Assembly (NCBI GenBank): GCA_015698045.1
Contig: BLAL01000156.1
Coordinates: 1,116,001 to 1,180,000 of the forward strand
Direction of reading: 5' to 3'
DNA from: Rhizophagus clarus
Taxonomy: Eukaryota > Glomeromycota > Glomeromycetes > Glomerales > Glomeraceae
Length of the DNA: 64,000 nucleotides
This document shows, in pieces, positions 37,956-49,846 of the stretch (position 1 is its first letter; each line of letters starts with the position of its first letter). The translations under genes and the position numbers were made by a program. Under the pieces are notes generated by a model. It searched no databases, was not told the DNA's origin, and worked only from the letters and a program-made list of their open reading frames with translations.

Positions 37956-38385
37956 TTAATAAAAATTGGAGCCGTTAAAAAATCGGTTTACTGATGGATT
38001 GTTTGTGTTTTGATTTGGCAACATTCTAATACGATGATTCAATGATGGATTGATGTTAAATCTTAGTCGTCGATAATTTCTTCGTTCACGAAAGATACGA
38101 TTAATGAAATCTTTTCTTTGATACGGAGAACTAACAAAAATATGGCGAAGATTAAAAAAAAATTAATTATTAAAGAAAATTTCAAAATTTTTCCCCCCTC
38201 TTTGCTAAACCTCACCATTTAAAAGTATTGTTTTCATATTCCACCAAATCAGTTGATAGAATTAAACTCTTTTGCTTGAGTTGGTTGTTATTGTTTTCTT
38301 TCATTGCAATATTTCCACGTTCAGATGAGTGTAATTGTTGAGCGACAGTTTGAGAAGTAATGCGAGTGAATGACAGCTGTTCCAT
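37956..38385 (-). CDS. Compact two-exon family gene 6, 114 aa
   Basis: Found only by joining exons. Exon 1 runs 38385-38216 and starts MEQLSFTRITSQ, almost the N-terminus of gene 3 (MEQLSLNYIASQ). The donor is GTGAGG and the intron 38215-38131 is 85 nt (acceptor TTTTTGTTAG). Exon 2 runs 38130-37956 and begins SPYQRKDF, matching PSPYQREDI of gene 1, then RERRNYRRLRF, then RMLPNQNTNNPSVNRF then FNGSNFY and TAA. The phase-2 junction codon TG|T again gives Cys. Exon 1 lacks LGQTHKW, the charged helix and the basic helix, leaving a Gln/Asn-rich middle. The ATG is preceded by an A run, as in other members. This defines the family core as the MEQxS start plus exon 2. Unknown function. Confidence 0.72.
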
Positions 38386-39955
38386 TTTTTTAAGTTTTTT
38401 TTTGATTTTTTTTTTTTTTTTTTTTTTTTTAGTATTTCAATCTTTTAAATATACTGTAAATATATATTACATAAGGAGATTAGGAGAAGTTTTGAAGGAG
38501 AGAAGTAAAATATATCTACAGTATTTTCAAATGATAAATAATAAAGCAGAAAAAGAAGGCTTTATTTTCTGTTGGATAGAAAGAGAGCCACCTTATATAA
38601 AATTTTCTTCATTTTTTTTTTTCGTGTTTTCTAGTTAAGTATTATCAGTAGTAAATGTTGTCTTGATCCGGTACGCCTTATAAAGTTGAGGATATTACGT
38701 AATTTTTTTTTTTAAATTAAAACGCGATTAATAAATAAATAAGTAAATGATTTTTTTCGATAAAATTCATCTCGAAATAAATATATACGATTAAAGTCAA
38801 ACAATGAATATTATTTTGTACAACTTATTGTACTATAGACAAATAAATAATTTTAAAAGCGAGAATGAACTGCATGAAAAAAAAAAAAAAATTTTTTTTT
38901 TTCCTCGGTTTAAAAAGGAAATCATTAATACAAAAAACGTAACGATTAATTTGAATACGAGTCATATGAAGGTCATATGCGTGAATAGAGAGAGTATCTC
39001 TAAATAAGGCCACATTAAAGATAAATTTTTAAGCCTATTAAAAACGTGTATTTTAATGTTCGATTTGACGCTGTTCAGCTATTTGACAATACATTATGTT
39101 ATTATTATGCAGTCTTTAATTTCTTCAATAAATTTATTATTACGTAAATATCTTTGATGTTTGACGCATTACATCATTTAGACAATTTAATTTTTATAGG
39201 TAAAATGTCTATTGTTTTATTGTTTACTGTGTTGCTTATAAAGCTTATTATTGAATCTTATGGTTAAAATATTACCCGAACTGTAGTTCGGACCATTATC
39301 CAATAACTATTGCTTATATTGCATACGCTCATATGATAGGCCAGCGGATCATAATTTCAATTTCCAAATAAATGTGATATGTGAGTAACTAATTTTGTGT
39401 TGTATCACTATCATAGTTTGATTTTTTTGGCGAAAATAAATAAAAAAAAAAATGCTTCCTACTATTATTAATATGGTTCATTTAATCACTTTTTTTTTTC
39501 ATAAATTGAATAGCTCATTATAAGGATTGACCTCTAGTTAGAGTTAGACCATTAGACCACACCAATCCAATCTTTGGCGGAATTGTCACAATTTTTGGTC
39601 AAAGTTAACGATAATTCTGGCTATGTATATTTATTTTATCACAGTTACGTGGTTCAGCCTTACTAGTACTAAAAATTGAGGCATAGAATGTTTTAAAAAT
39701 AACAGATAAAATTGATTGTTTAAATAATGTAAAGAAAACAATAACACGTCAATTAGAATTATTATTTAGGGAAACCCTTTTGAACGAATGTAATACTTAT
39801 TTTTAGTGCACATATTTTTTTCATGCAAAGGTCATAAACGATTGATTTTTATACATCGTGCTTACTTTTTATTTATTTTTCAAATTTTATGCCACCATAA
39901 TCCTTCTGTTCATTAAATTTTTTGTGTGAAAAATTGATTTTCATGTTTTTAAAAT
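38386..39955. other. Intergenic, no gene recognised
   Basis: A T run lies directly upstream of gene 6 (to about 38431 on the plus strand), then A+T-rich DNA. The frames at 38360-38638 and 38804-39007 cover T or A runs and are not convincing. The stretch 39200-39700 is of ordinary composition without a readable protein. Confidence 0.45.
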
Positions 39956-40990
39956 CCTTGTAAGGCCTTAACTGAAAATGGTACCAAAATACCAAAATCG
40001 CTATCCTTACCACCCATATTAAATGGGATGAGAAAATCCAAAATCCCATGTCACTCATATCCCAATCCCAATCCCAATCCCAACCTCAATTTCAATTTAT
40101 CCCATCACATTTGCCATAATCCCATCCCAATCCAATCCTAAATCCAAAATCCTAAATCCTATATCTCACCCCATTAATTTACTTTTTTTATTGAAATATT
40201 TATTATTTTTTATAATTAGTCCGGAACGAGCGTAGTGAAGGACTATATTCCAGGTGGACCAGAAATGTCCCGCTGTCCTCCCGCTCAGACTTTGTATCGG
40301 TTAACCGTTTCCCTAGTATAAAAATATAAATTATACTATTTCCGTATATTATTTATTCCACAAATTAAAATTTTATAAATAAATAAAAAAATAAAAAATT
40401 GATTAATTTAAACCTATCTATTAATATATCAGCTGTAGCATCAAATTTCAAAAGTAGAAAATTTAATTAATAATAAATTTATTCCTTTTTGAAGATAGAA
40501 TATTTTAAACCAAATTTATACCAATGATTTAACATAACATTAAGATAATTTTTATACTTAGCATTTAATAAAAAAAAGACTAATTTATGAATTAAATAAA
40601 AAAAGCTTATTCATTTTTAATATAGTATGCGGTTTAATAACCATAATGGATTACTAATTACATGATAATTGCAAATATGTAACATTTAAATTATTATAAA
40701 AAAAAAAATAATTAATACCTTATTATTTGGGAAATTTTAATAAAAAAAAAAAAATTCGTCACATCAGCCAATTCATAATGCCGGTCAACTTTACGCTGGA
40801 TACAAGAATTCCACAATCTTCAAAAAGGAAATTTTCACGAAAATACGAAAATCAGTTAATTCCGGCCAGAATTGTTATTGGACACGTGATATAAATAGGA
40901 TTTGGGGTGGGAATGGATTTGGGAATTTGGGATGAAATAATGGGATAATAATGAGATAGGATGGGATTTTGAATAATAGGTGACAAGTAT
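39956..40990. repeat. Element-like unit with inverted ATCCCAA-rich ends
   Basis: The left end (about 40010-40180) is rich in ATCCCAATCCCAATCCCAAT and related ATCCTAA words on the plus strand. The right end (about 40895-40975) holds the complement (GGGAATTTGGGATG, AATGGGATAATAATGAGATA, GGATGGGATTTT). A moderately G+C-rich core at 40217-40315 contains the short stem TAGTCC / GGACTA (40217-40222, 40240-40245). Target duplications were not found. A non-autonomous foldback element with microsatellite-like ends is plausible. Confidence 0.45.
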
Positions 40991-41575
40991 AGGTGTAGGG
41001 ATCATATATCAAGCATATTTTGAAGGAATCTGTTTGACTTGACCACAAAAAGGTATAAAATAAAAAGTTATTTCTTTCATATTGAAAAAAAAAAATATCT
41101 TTTATAAAACATGGGAAAAAATTACTTTATTTTGCTTAATGAATATTTCAATAAAAAATATAGTGAGAAAAGTTAAAAGAGTGAAGAAAGTTTTAGGAAT
41201 AATAATATAATTAATTTATAATAATTTAATACAATTAAAATTGATAAAGAACATTGTTTCTGTTAATTTTGATATATTTTTTTCTACACTATACAGTCTA
41301 TACACATAAAGGTATAAGCAGGATATAGGCATAATGATTTTATTATAATATGATTGCTAATTGATTTACAATATAACGCTAATACACTTTTACATTATGA
41401 TCGTTTCTCTATTTTTTTTTTTTGATATTTCTAAAACATTTCTGAGGGTCTTGAGGCTTAAATCAATTTTAAAATTAATTGCATATGTATATTGTTTGGT
41501 GCGTTTTTTAATCCATTTGGAACGCTTGTGGTTTTATCTTTAATAATAATAATATTTTTTTTTGTTTTCAATAAT
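40991..41575. other. Intergenic, no gene recognised
   Basis: A+T-rich DNA; the 60-codon frame at 41361-41543 is unremarkable. Confidence 0.4.
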
Positions 41576-42001
41576 TCTCTAGCAATTGCATCAGAATAAT
41601 GGAACAACATTATATCATCTCATTATCTGTCACTAATTTGCTTATTAGTCTTTTCAAACTAATCAAGTTTACAAAATAGTCCATAGAAATTATCATTTTT
41701 TTTGAATAATTAGTTAGGGGTCGTGATTGAATCAATGAATGAAAATATTCCTTGAAAAATATTTGCTAGTTCTCTAAAGAACAAACCTAGAAAGTTCCTC
41801 TATTCAGTATCATTCATTTTCAAAACAGTTTTCAAATAATGAATCAGTTAAATAAATATTAAGTTCTATCTTTATCAAGATTACAAAAATGGTATTCATT
41901 AATCAATACCAGTATAAATCATATTGTTAGATTAAGATTATCAAAGGGCAAAGGCCTTAGCCTTATAGCATATTAGAACTGTTGACTTTATCCAGTACTT
42001 T

Positions 42002-44524
42002 TAGGGTTGGTAAAAGTCCTTATTTCGGACCTAAAGACTCAGTCCTAAGACTGAGTCTGCAGATCTTTAAGTTCGATTTTTTGGACTAATAAGGAGTTAG
42101 TCTTAAATGAGTCCTAACCAATAAAAAGGGTTTTTACATTTGGTATATATATTACACGGTTTTAATTTTTGTTGTACAAACTTACACAATGAGTTTAGAT
42201 GACGCGTTCAATTTTGTTGACTTGGAGAGTGATGACATTTTGGATAACATATTACATACTGAAGAAAGTTCTCGAAAAACTTTACCTCTATGGAATTATG
42301 TAGATTGCAAAAGCCCAGCTCACCCGGGAGTACCTGTATGCAAAAGGTGCAATTACGTATTTTCTATTAAGTCAAGTAATACTACTATTGAACGGCATCT
42401 TTTAAATAAGCACAACATAATAATCCCAAAGGTCAGAAAGCAAACAACATTAAATTTCAAATGTACAGACCCTTGGCCTACAAAAGAAAAATTGGTGCGA
42501 GACAAAGCAGTTGTTATTTGGATTATTGATAACCAACAACCTTTTAGTGTTGTAGAAAATGAAAAATTTATTGAAATGATGCATATTTTCGATCCTCGTT
42601 ACAAAATTCCTGATCGACATCAAATAAAAGAAATGATTATTGATGAATTTAATGAACGTCGTTCTAATATTGGCTATGATTTACAAAAAATATCCAGCAA
42701 AGTTTCCTTCACTGCTGATATGTGGACATCAACTATAAGTAGCGAAGCATACCTTGGCCTAACAATTCACTATATTGACCAAAATTGGGTTCTTTGACGT
42801 TTTTTACTTGATATTATTCCTTTTAAAGTTCGTCATACAGGAATCAATATGGCTGCAGCAATCACTAATGTTCTTAATGAATTCAACTTAGCAGGTAAAG
42901 CATTAGCACTTACTACAGATAATGAATCTGCAATGTTAGTATGTGGACGGAAATTATCAGAAGAATTTGAAAAAGAATTAAATAATCTTACCTTCAGCCA
43001 TTATCGTTGTTCAGCACATATACTTAACCTTGCAGTTAAGCAAGGAATGGAAATAGTTGATCAAGAAATAGTAGAAGTGCGACAACTAATGTCAAAAATT
43101 AAAAATTCGGTCTTATTATGTGATGAATTACGTGAATTATGTGTTATAGAGAAACTTGAGTACCTTCGGCCAGAAATAGACATAGAAACGAGGTGGAACT
43201 CCACCTATTACATGCTTTGTAAGTTACAGCGAATGGAAACGGCATTGAAAATGCTTGCAGTCAAACATGATAGTGTGTGTGAATTAATGCCAGATGTTGA
43301 AGCATGGACGAAGATAAAGGTAAAAATGAAATAATATTTTTTTTTTTAATAACAAGTTTCTTTTTTTTCATTATTACTACTTACAAAATTAAATCCTTTT
43401 TAATTATTAATCAAAGGAAACAGTGATCATTTTAGAACCCCTTGAAAGAGCAACAAAAAACCTCTCAGGATCATTGTACCCAACTATTGCTGATGTTCGA
43501 TTTTACTTTAATGAAATTCGTGATCATCTAAAGTATTGTGTGGAAAGGGAGGATGGATTTGGACAATACATGTTAGCTGCTTCAATAAATGAAAAACTTA
43601 AAGAATACTGGTTAATTATTGATAATAATACTACCATCTCATCAATATTAGACCCCCGAAATAAAATTTCTCTTTTTGAACCAGGTGAACCAACGACAAA
43701 TGCTATTGCTGTCTTACGTGAACAATTTTCCTTTTATCTTTCCCAAAAGCCACAATCACAAGCTTCCCTTCCTTCTACATCATCAAGAGAATATTTTCGT
43801 CAACTAAAAAAATGTCGCATAGGAGTAACTGCTGAAACAACACTACCACCCTCACCTAGTCCTGATTTTGCAGAAATAGAAAGATATCTAGCTTTACCAT
43901 GTGATGAAAACGTGGAAGCGCTTCTTTGGTGGCAAGCCCACTCCACTGAATTTCCGGTACTCTCACTAATGGCAAAAGACTACTTAGCAATACAATCCAC
44001 AAGTGTAGCCTGTGAACAAGCATTTTCTGTTGCAGGCAATACAATCACCAAAGTTCGAAATCGTTTATGTCCAGAGACTGCAAGAGCATCGTTATGTACA
44101 AAAAGTTGGATTGAGAATAATATTGGTGAACAAATTCGGTTGAAGTAATTCAAATGTGTTTTATTTGTTAAATGCAGTATTTAGTATTACGTTATATAAC
44201 ATATTAACATATGATCATCATTTATACAAATAAAACGTTTAGTATATTTTTTTGAAGTTTTTTTTTTTATTTTTATGATGTTTTTGTATTAATTTTAAGG
44301 AAAACGATAGAAAAAAAAAAATTTGATATTTTTAATACAGAATTTATGATAAATGTTATACGTTAAACTGGTTTAAGACTGAGTCTTAGGATCTAGTCCA
44401 GAACCGGACTTGGTCGGACACAAGTTCTGGACTAATCATATATGGACTTAGTTTGTAGGTCCATCGGATAGGACTTGCAAGTCTTAGGACTAAAACCGGA
44501 CTAGGACCGACTTTACCAACCCTA
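42002..44524 (+). mobile_element. hAT transposon, 2523 bp, near-intact
   Basis: Perfect 8-bp target duplication AGTACTTT (41994-42001 and 44525-44532). The terminal inverted repeats are TAGGGTTGGTAAAAGTCC at the left and, read inward, TAGGGTTGGTAAAGTCGG at the right. Subterminal regions are rich in GACTNAGTC-type words, typical transposase-binding repeats. One transposase gene lies inside with a short intron. Sharp ends and the perfect duplication indicate a fairly recent insertion, into the P-loop pseudogene on the opposite strand. Confidence 0.9.
42189..44148 (+). pseudogene. hAT transposase with BED finger, one in-frame stop
   Basis: DDE transposase of the hAT superfamily that would cut and paste the surrounding element. 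Exon 1 is 42189-43319, the intron 43320-43416 (GTAAAA...CAAAG, phase 0) and exon 2 43417-44148. The BED-type zinc finger is C51, C54, H70, H75. The first catalytic Asp is in FTADMWTS (D177), followed by the TTDNESAML region, ETRWNSTYYML, and in exon 2 the ATKNLSG...YPT segment and the C-terminal dimerisation domain (WWQAHSTEFPVLSLMAKDYL, VACEQAFSVAG). A single TGA at 42795-42797 interrupts an otherwise open frame of about 620 codons. Without it the gene would look functional. Expected position of the lost residue: after QNWVL. Confidence 0.88.
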
Positions 44525-44853
44525 AGTACTTTGCTATTCACCGCTAGCATATAACAAAAGTCTGGATTATTCAAGTATTTTACAAGAATTTCACTATCAT
44601 CAGTATCAAATTGAAAAGCTTAAAGCACTCATCCTTAACAAAGCAAATAATATCCACTTTTTTACAAAATAATGGTATGGAGTAAATAATATCCAAAAAG
44701 GCTGAGGGTTTTCCAATGCCTGGATTACCAGTGATGTGCATATATTGATCAAAAATTATTTCTAATAAATCATTGCAACAATTACGAATGAGAAGACTTA
44801 AAGGTAAATTAGAATCTCTAAAAAAATAGGTATCTGAAAAAATCCATTCAAAT

Positions 44854-45648
44854 TAAAGATGGTCAACAGTCCTAAAAGACTGCAGTCTTGCCAGTCCTAC
44901 ACCTTAAAAAGATGGACTGGACTGTCTCAGTGTAGGACTGCAGTCTTCCAGTCTTATTTTACGTGACTAAAGACTGGTAAGACTGGCGGTCTTTTTAAGG
45001 GCTGTGGTCTTTTCAAGGACTATTGGTCTTTTTTTTTATCTTAAAATTTTTTTGAAAAAAAAAATTAAAAATTCTTAAGTTCAGACTTCAGATATCTTAG
45101 TTATATACTTCTTTCACTCTACTATCAGCGTTCCAGAAATCTAAGGAGCTGGCGTTCCTAAAAAAAATAAAAAAAGAAGCATTAATATTTTTCTTTGTGT
45201 TAATTACCTCTAGTATCAAAAAAAATAAACCCTTCTCGTCACACTTGCCTCCAGTAGTCTAGTATGGTACCTAGAAAGAAAAAAGAAAAAGATGTTAATA
45301 CTTAGTATGTAATTACAAAAAAAAGGAGACTTCCCTTCCTTAATGTAGCTACATTTCTAAACCTGAAAAACACTATCTCAATATATACATTTTTGAAATA
45401 AATTAAATAAAGTGGTTTAAATTATAAAACTGGTCGGTCTTTATAATTTTTTGTAAGATGTGCATTAGTTAAATAACCTTATTTAGTAGTAAAATTACTC
45501 TTAATATGAAGACTGATATAAGGACCTACATTAGTCTAGAGATCACTCTGACTGCGCTACAAAAAGAAAAGACTACGGTCCAGTTTAGTCTGTCTTAAAG
45601 ACTGCCAGTCTAAACATGATGGATCAGTAGGACTGTTGACTATCTTTA
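44854..45648. mobile_element. Non-autonomous hAT element (MITE), 795 bp
   Basis: Perfect 8-bp target duplication ATTCAAAT (44846-44853 and 45649-45656). The ends are TAAAGATGGTCAACAGTCCT at the left and TAAAGATAGTCAACAGTCCT read inward from the right, one mismatch. Both subterminal regions are packed with GACTGCAGTC / CCAGTC words. There is no coding frame. The ends differ from those of the hAT element at 42002-44524, so it was mobilised by a different transposase. It interrupts the same P-loop pseudogene. Confidence 0.88.
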
Positions 45649-48600
45649 ATTCAAATCCTTTATGTCTATTAGATTCTGTATAAAGCGTGTAGAAAAGTGA
45701 ATAATGAAGTATGATGAATTTTTAAAGATAAAATTGGAATACACATATTACTAACAGTTAGTAACAAATGTGTTTTTAGGAGGTTCATTAAAATGATCTT
45801 TAATCTGTTCTATGAAGACATTTGTTTCCTCCATAATCTATATAATTAATTTCATTTTAAACTTTTTTCTTGTGAATAGTATACCTTGAGATTTGGTATA
45901 ACTATAAATCTTTCAAAAAATGACTGATATTCCAAGCTTTCAGAGTTCCTCTCTGACGCACCTACTTTTTTACCCAGAGACCGAAAAAAATAAAACATCA
46001 GATCAGATAATTAGATATGAAAGTGAGAATTACTTGTCAGGCCTTCCAACTCGTGATGAATTAGTTGCGAGAAATGATGGGGGATCAACTTCAACTCTCA
46101 ATGATGAAATAGCAAACTATCAAGATATTCCATTCATGCCAGTCGATGTAGGAGAAGCTAAAGAATATTTTAATCAAATTCCTTATTATATTCTTCGCCT
46201 CTATGGGTATCTTGTCAATGGCCAGAAAGCCGTTGTTGCCATTACCAGTATCAAGGTATTTTTTAATATTTGTGTTTCCAGCAATACAAGTATCCCTAAA
46301 TTCTGGTTTAAAGTAAAGGACATCCTTGCTACTGGGAAAGATAACGAGAAAAAGACCGTAAACATGAATCTGATCCAGATAAAATGTATAAAGGCATATC
46401 CTATCCATGGGTATCATGCAGAAAAAAAGCCATATCTTTGCATTGTCACACCTAATAAAAATCTAAGGTTCATCGCTCTCAGTATTATCTCAAGCTACAA
46501 TTCAAGGTTAATCCCAAATGTAAAATAGAGACAGTTTCAGATGATATAGGTACATATTATCATAAAGTTGCAAGAGAATATAGAATACCACTTTCTAGAT
46601 GGGGATTAATAAATGATTATAGATATAATTTCAGTGCACCTTATTATGCGAAATCCCAACATTGTCCACATGCATTTTATGTTCACATTGATAATTTTCA
46701 CCTTATAGAGAATTTTGAGCCACTTTACAAAATCTATCCATCTTTTCTCTTTACCTACAATTGAGCATTGGTTCTAACATGGGGACATAGAAACACATGA
46801 TTCACGTGGATCAGGGAACTTCTCAGAAGCAAAAAATGGCATGTTCCAAGTTTTTACAATTTGCATGACCCTACATTGGAAAGACGATCTGATTCCTCTA
46901 GAGAGAATATATTTAGTCAATTTAGAAACAAAACTGGACTCATGCTTAATCACAATCATATGCGGAAATCAGACCAACATATTAAAAGCCTTCACCTTAT
47001 GTTGGAAATCTTTTGCCCCAGACATCTAGCTCAGTTTTAATAATTCAGGATACGATTGGCCTTTTATTGTAGAAAAGGCTACCAAATTAAATGTTCTCGA
47101 GTGGATGGTTCAGCGAATGTTAGCAAACTCGCATAAGAAAGCTAATGCTGAATCTATCCTCACTTGGAATTATTTTGGCAGGAAAGGTAAGCCGCTAACT
47201 AATAATTTCTTTTGAAGAGATCAGTACGTAAAGAAAGAGGACAGAGGTCCTAAAAAAGTGTTAGGATGAGAATCTATCAATATCAAAATCAATTCCTCTT
47301 TGACTTTCGAATCCTTCTTTCTTAAACTTCCAGGATGTGTACTGATCGATATTTGTACAAGTTTCTTACAACTCCACCCCCGCTCTGAGATAAGGTCACT
47401 CAGATATTTCTTAGAAAAATATGATCTCAATGGCAAAGCTAATATGCCTATGAGTAAATTATGAAAGTATTATTCAGAAGCGAAAGACAGGGCTTCTGAC
47501 TCTTCCAAAAAATATATGCATGAAATTATAAATTATTGTGTTATAGATGCTTTACGTTGTCAGGAGCTTATGATCAAATCTAATATTATAAATGATTACA
47601 GAAAGATGGCCTCAATCGCTCATATATCATCATTTGACTCACATTATTATGCTATAGGAATGAAAGTATCCAATCTTTTAGGCACTGAAGCTTAGGTGCA
47701 GGATATTCTATACACGACAAAAATTTCTAATCAGAAAGTATCTGGAAAGTTTCCAGAAGCGTATGTGTTCTTGCCAGAAAAAGGTCTTGAAAATAAACGT
47801 CCTGTCACAGGTTTAGACTTTGCTTCCTTATACCCTAGCATAATCATGACTTACAATTTCTCACCTGAGTAGATGGTTTCAACACTTTCAGAAGCAGATA
47901 AACTAAAGAAAGAGAATAAAGTGCTTCACAGTATCAAGTTCAAGTATGGCAGTAAACCTGTATGAGCCTGGACTATACAGTATGGGAATAAATCTGATCA
48001 GAAAGGTTTATTTCCAAAAATATTGGAAAATCTGCTTAATATATGGAATGAACTAAAGGCCCAGCTAAAACCTCTTGGAAGTAAAAAGGAATATATGGGA
48101 TTAGTTAAAAGTAGAATAGATGGATCCCAAAGGGATCATGCTGGTGGATCTATCTCAATAGCAAATATAATCGAAGATGTTTGTTTGCAAAGCAAACCTA
48201 AGAAGCATGCTGAAATGACTGACATTCTGAATCCCTTCATTGGTTCATCATACGATGATTTTAGAAAAGAATACAGTTTTGTTCACTTTGTCTACAATTC
48301 TTTGAATTCTAAGTAGAAAGCTATTAAACTATATATGAATTCATTCTATGGTGTGACAGGCCACAGCGTTACTTTAGCTGGGTGAGAAAATATCAAATGT
48401 GTTGCAGAATATGTTAAAAAGAAAAGCCTTGGAATAAAATATGATGATACTGATTCCCTATATTTCACTTGCCCAAATTCTTGTTATAAGCAATGTGATT
48501 TGGTCTACAATGGCGAAAAGGCACAATCTTAAAACTAGAGTACTGGACTGAGATGGTCAAGATCACTATAGGCGTAATAAAAAAATTGCGCAATGAAGTA

Positions 48601-49846
48601 AATGGCTTTCTTAAGCTAAAAACCAGATCAGACTATCTTAAAATAGCTTGCTTATGAAGAAGTGATATTTCTGGTGGTCTTCACTGGAAAAAAAAAAAAT
48701 ATTACAGCACCAAGTATGAAGATGCAGTAAACTTTGGTCTGAAGGATCCTTTCATAAGAGGAATTAATATTGTGAAACAGGGCAAATCCCAGCTTTTTAA
48801 AACCATAGGTGAGCGAATTATAAGTGAAGTCAGGGATATCAATAATGAGCGCTCTCTTCATAAAATTGTTGAGGATGTTCTCAGAGATGCTATAATCAAT
48901 CCTAACTAATGGAGTTTTGAACAGTTTATAGAGACTGACGCATGGAAACTTAATAAAAACAACAAAATACTTCAGCAATGCAAAAAAAATATGATAGCAG
49001 AATTCCAGTGTCAGGTGGATGCTTTAGTTATATAGTGGTCACCCAAAATCACTTTCGATTTGCATGGCAGAAAGTTAAAACTAACTAAAGGCAAAAAAAT
49101 GAAATTTGCCGATGTAGCTAAGGAATTGGGAAAGGAACTAGATTTATACCATTATTTCAAAAACTATTATTGGCCTCTGTGCCCAATTCATCATGTATTA
49201 CAAGAAGTATGAGCCACAACCCTCAAGTCGAATCATGCGAATCGAAGACCTGAATGAAAAATATAAGCAAATTGATGATTACGCTTAAAACAAGACCAAC
49301 ATTGGGAAATTTTTTTAGGGGATATATATCGATGGATAGGTCACATGATATCTATCGATAATAATCAGACTCGTTGAGTAGTATCGATATGGGTAAATGA
49401 TGACAAATTATCAGAATTTAACTAAAATGACAAATATCGATAGAGATGTATCTCGATGAAAAGGTCACATGAGATCTATCGATAATAATCGGACTCGTCG
49501 AGTAGTATCGATTTGTTATATCAACGATAATCATCAGTATCATTAAATAACGATAATCATCAATATTATTAAATAACGATAATTATTATAACATTAAATT
49601 ATTTATTGTTAAATAATGTTATATTATTTCATCACTTTATTAGAAAGATATATTATTTTATTTTATACTAAATTCTATGCTAAAATCTATGTTAAAAATT
49701 TATTATCTAGCAACTCCAAGAAATGTTAGAAAACGTCCAAATAGAAACACTTCCTAAACTTAAAAGTTCAAATGATACCTTCGAAATTAATTATTCCCAG
49801 TATCCAAAACAAATTCTACAATCGAGAAAAAAGATGTAGTAAAAGT

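Larger units (their letters stand above)
41576..45834 (-). pseudogene. P-loop NTPase pseudogene, Crinkler-like, split by two hAT elements
   Basis: Read on the minus strand from an ATG at 45834 (MEETNVFIEQIKDHFNEPPK). A candidate intron acceptor TTTATACAG precedes ESNRHKGFEWIFSD, and after the MITE at 44854-45648 the frame continues to YMHITGNPGIGKPSAFLDII (P-loop at about 44708-44729). The Walker A motif has Pro where Ser or Thr is expected (GIGKP). Further on, LVKYLNNPDFCYMLAVNSKV runs up to the target duplication of the hAT element 42002-44524 and resumes on its far side, where stops appear quickly. A GNPGIGK P-loop after an alpha-helical lead is typical of fungal Crinkler (CRN)-like proteins and related STAND-type NTPases. 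The CRN assignment is inference from this motif and layout. Confidence 0.45.

Noticed and set aside
47221-47436. Minus-strand frame inside the polymerase pseudogene
   Set aside because: Shadow of the plus-strand coding sequence.
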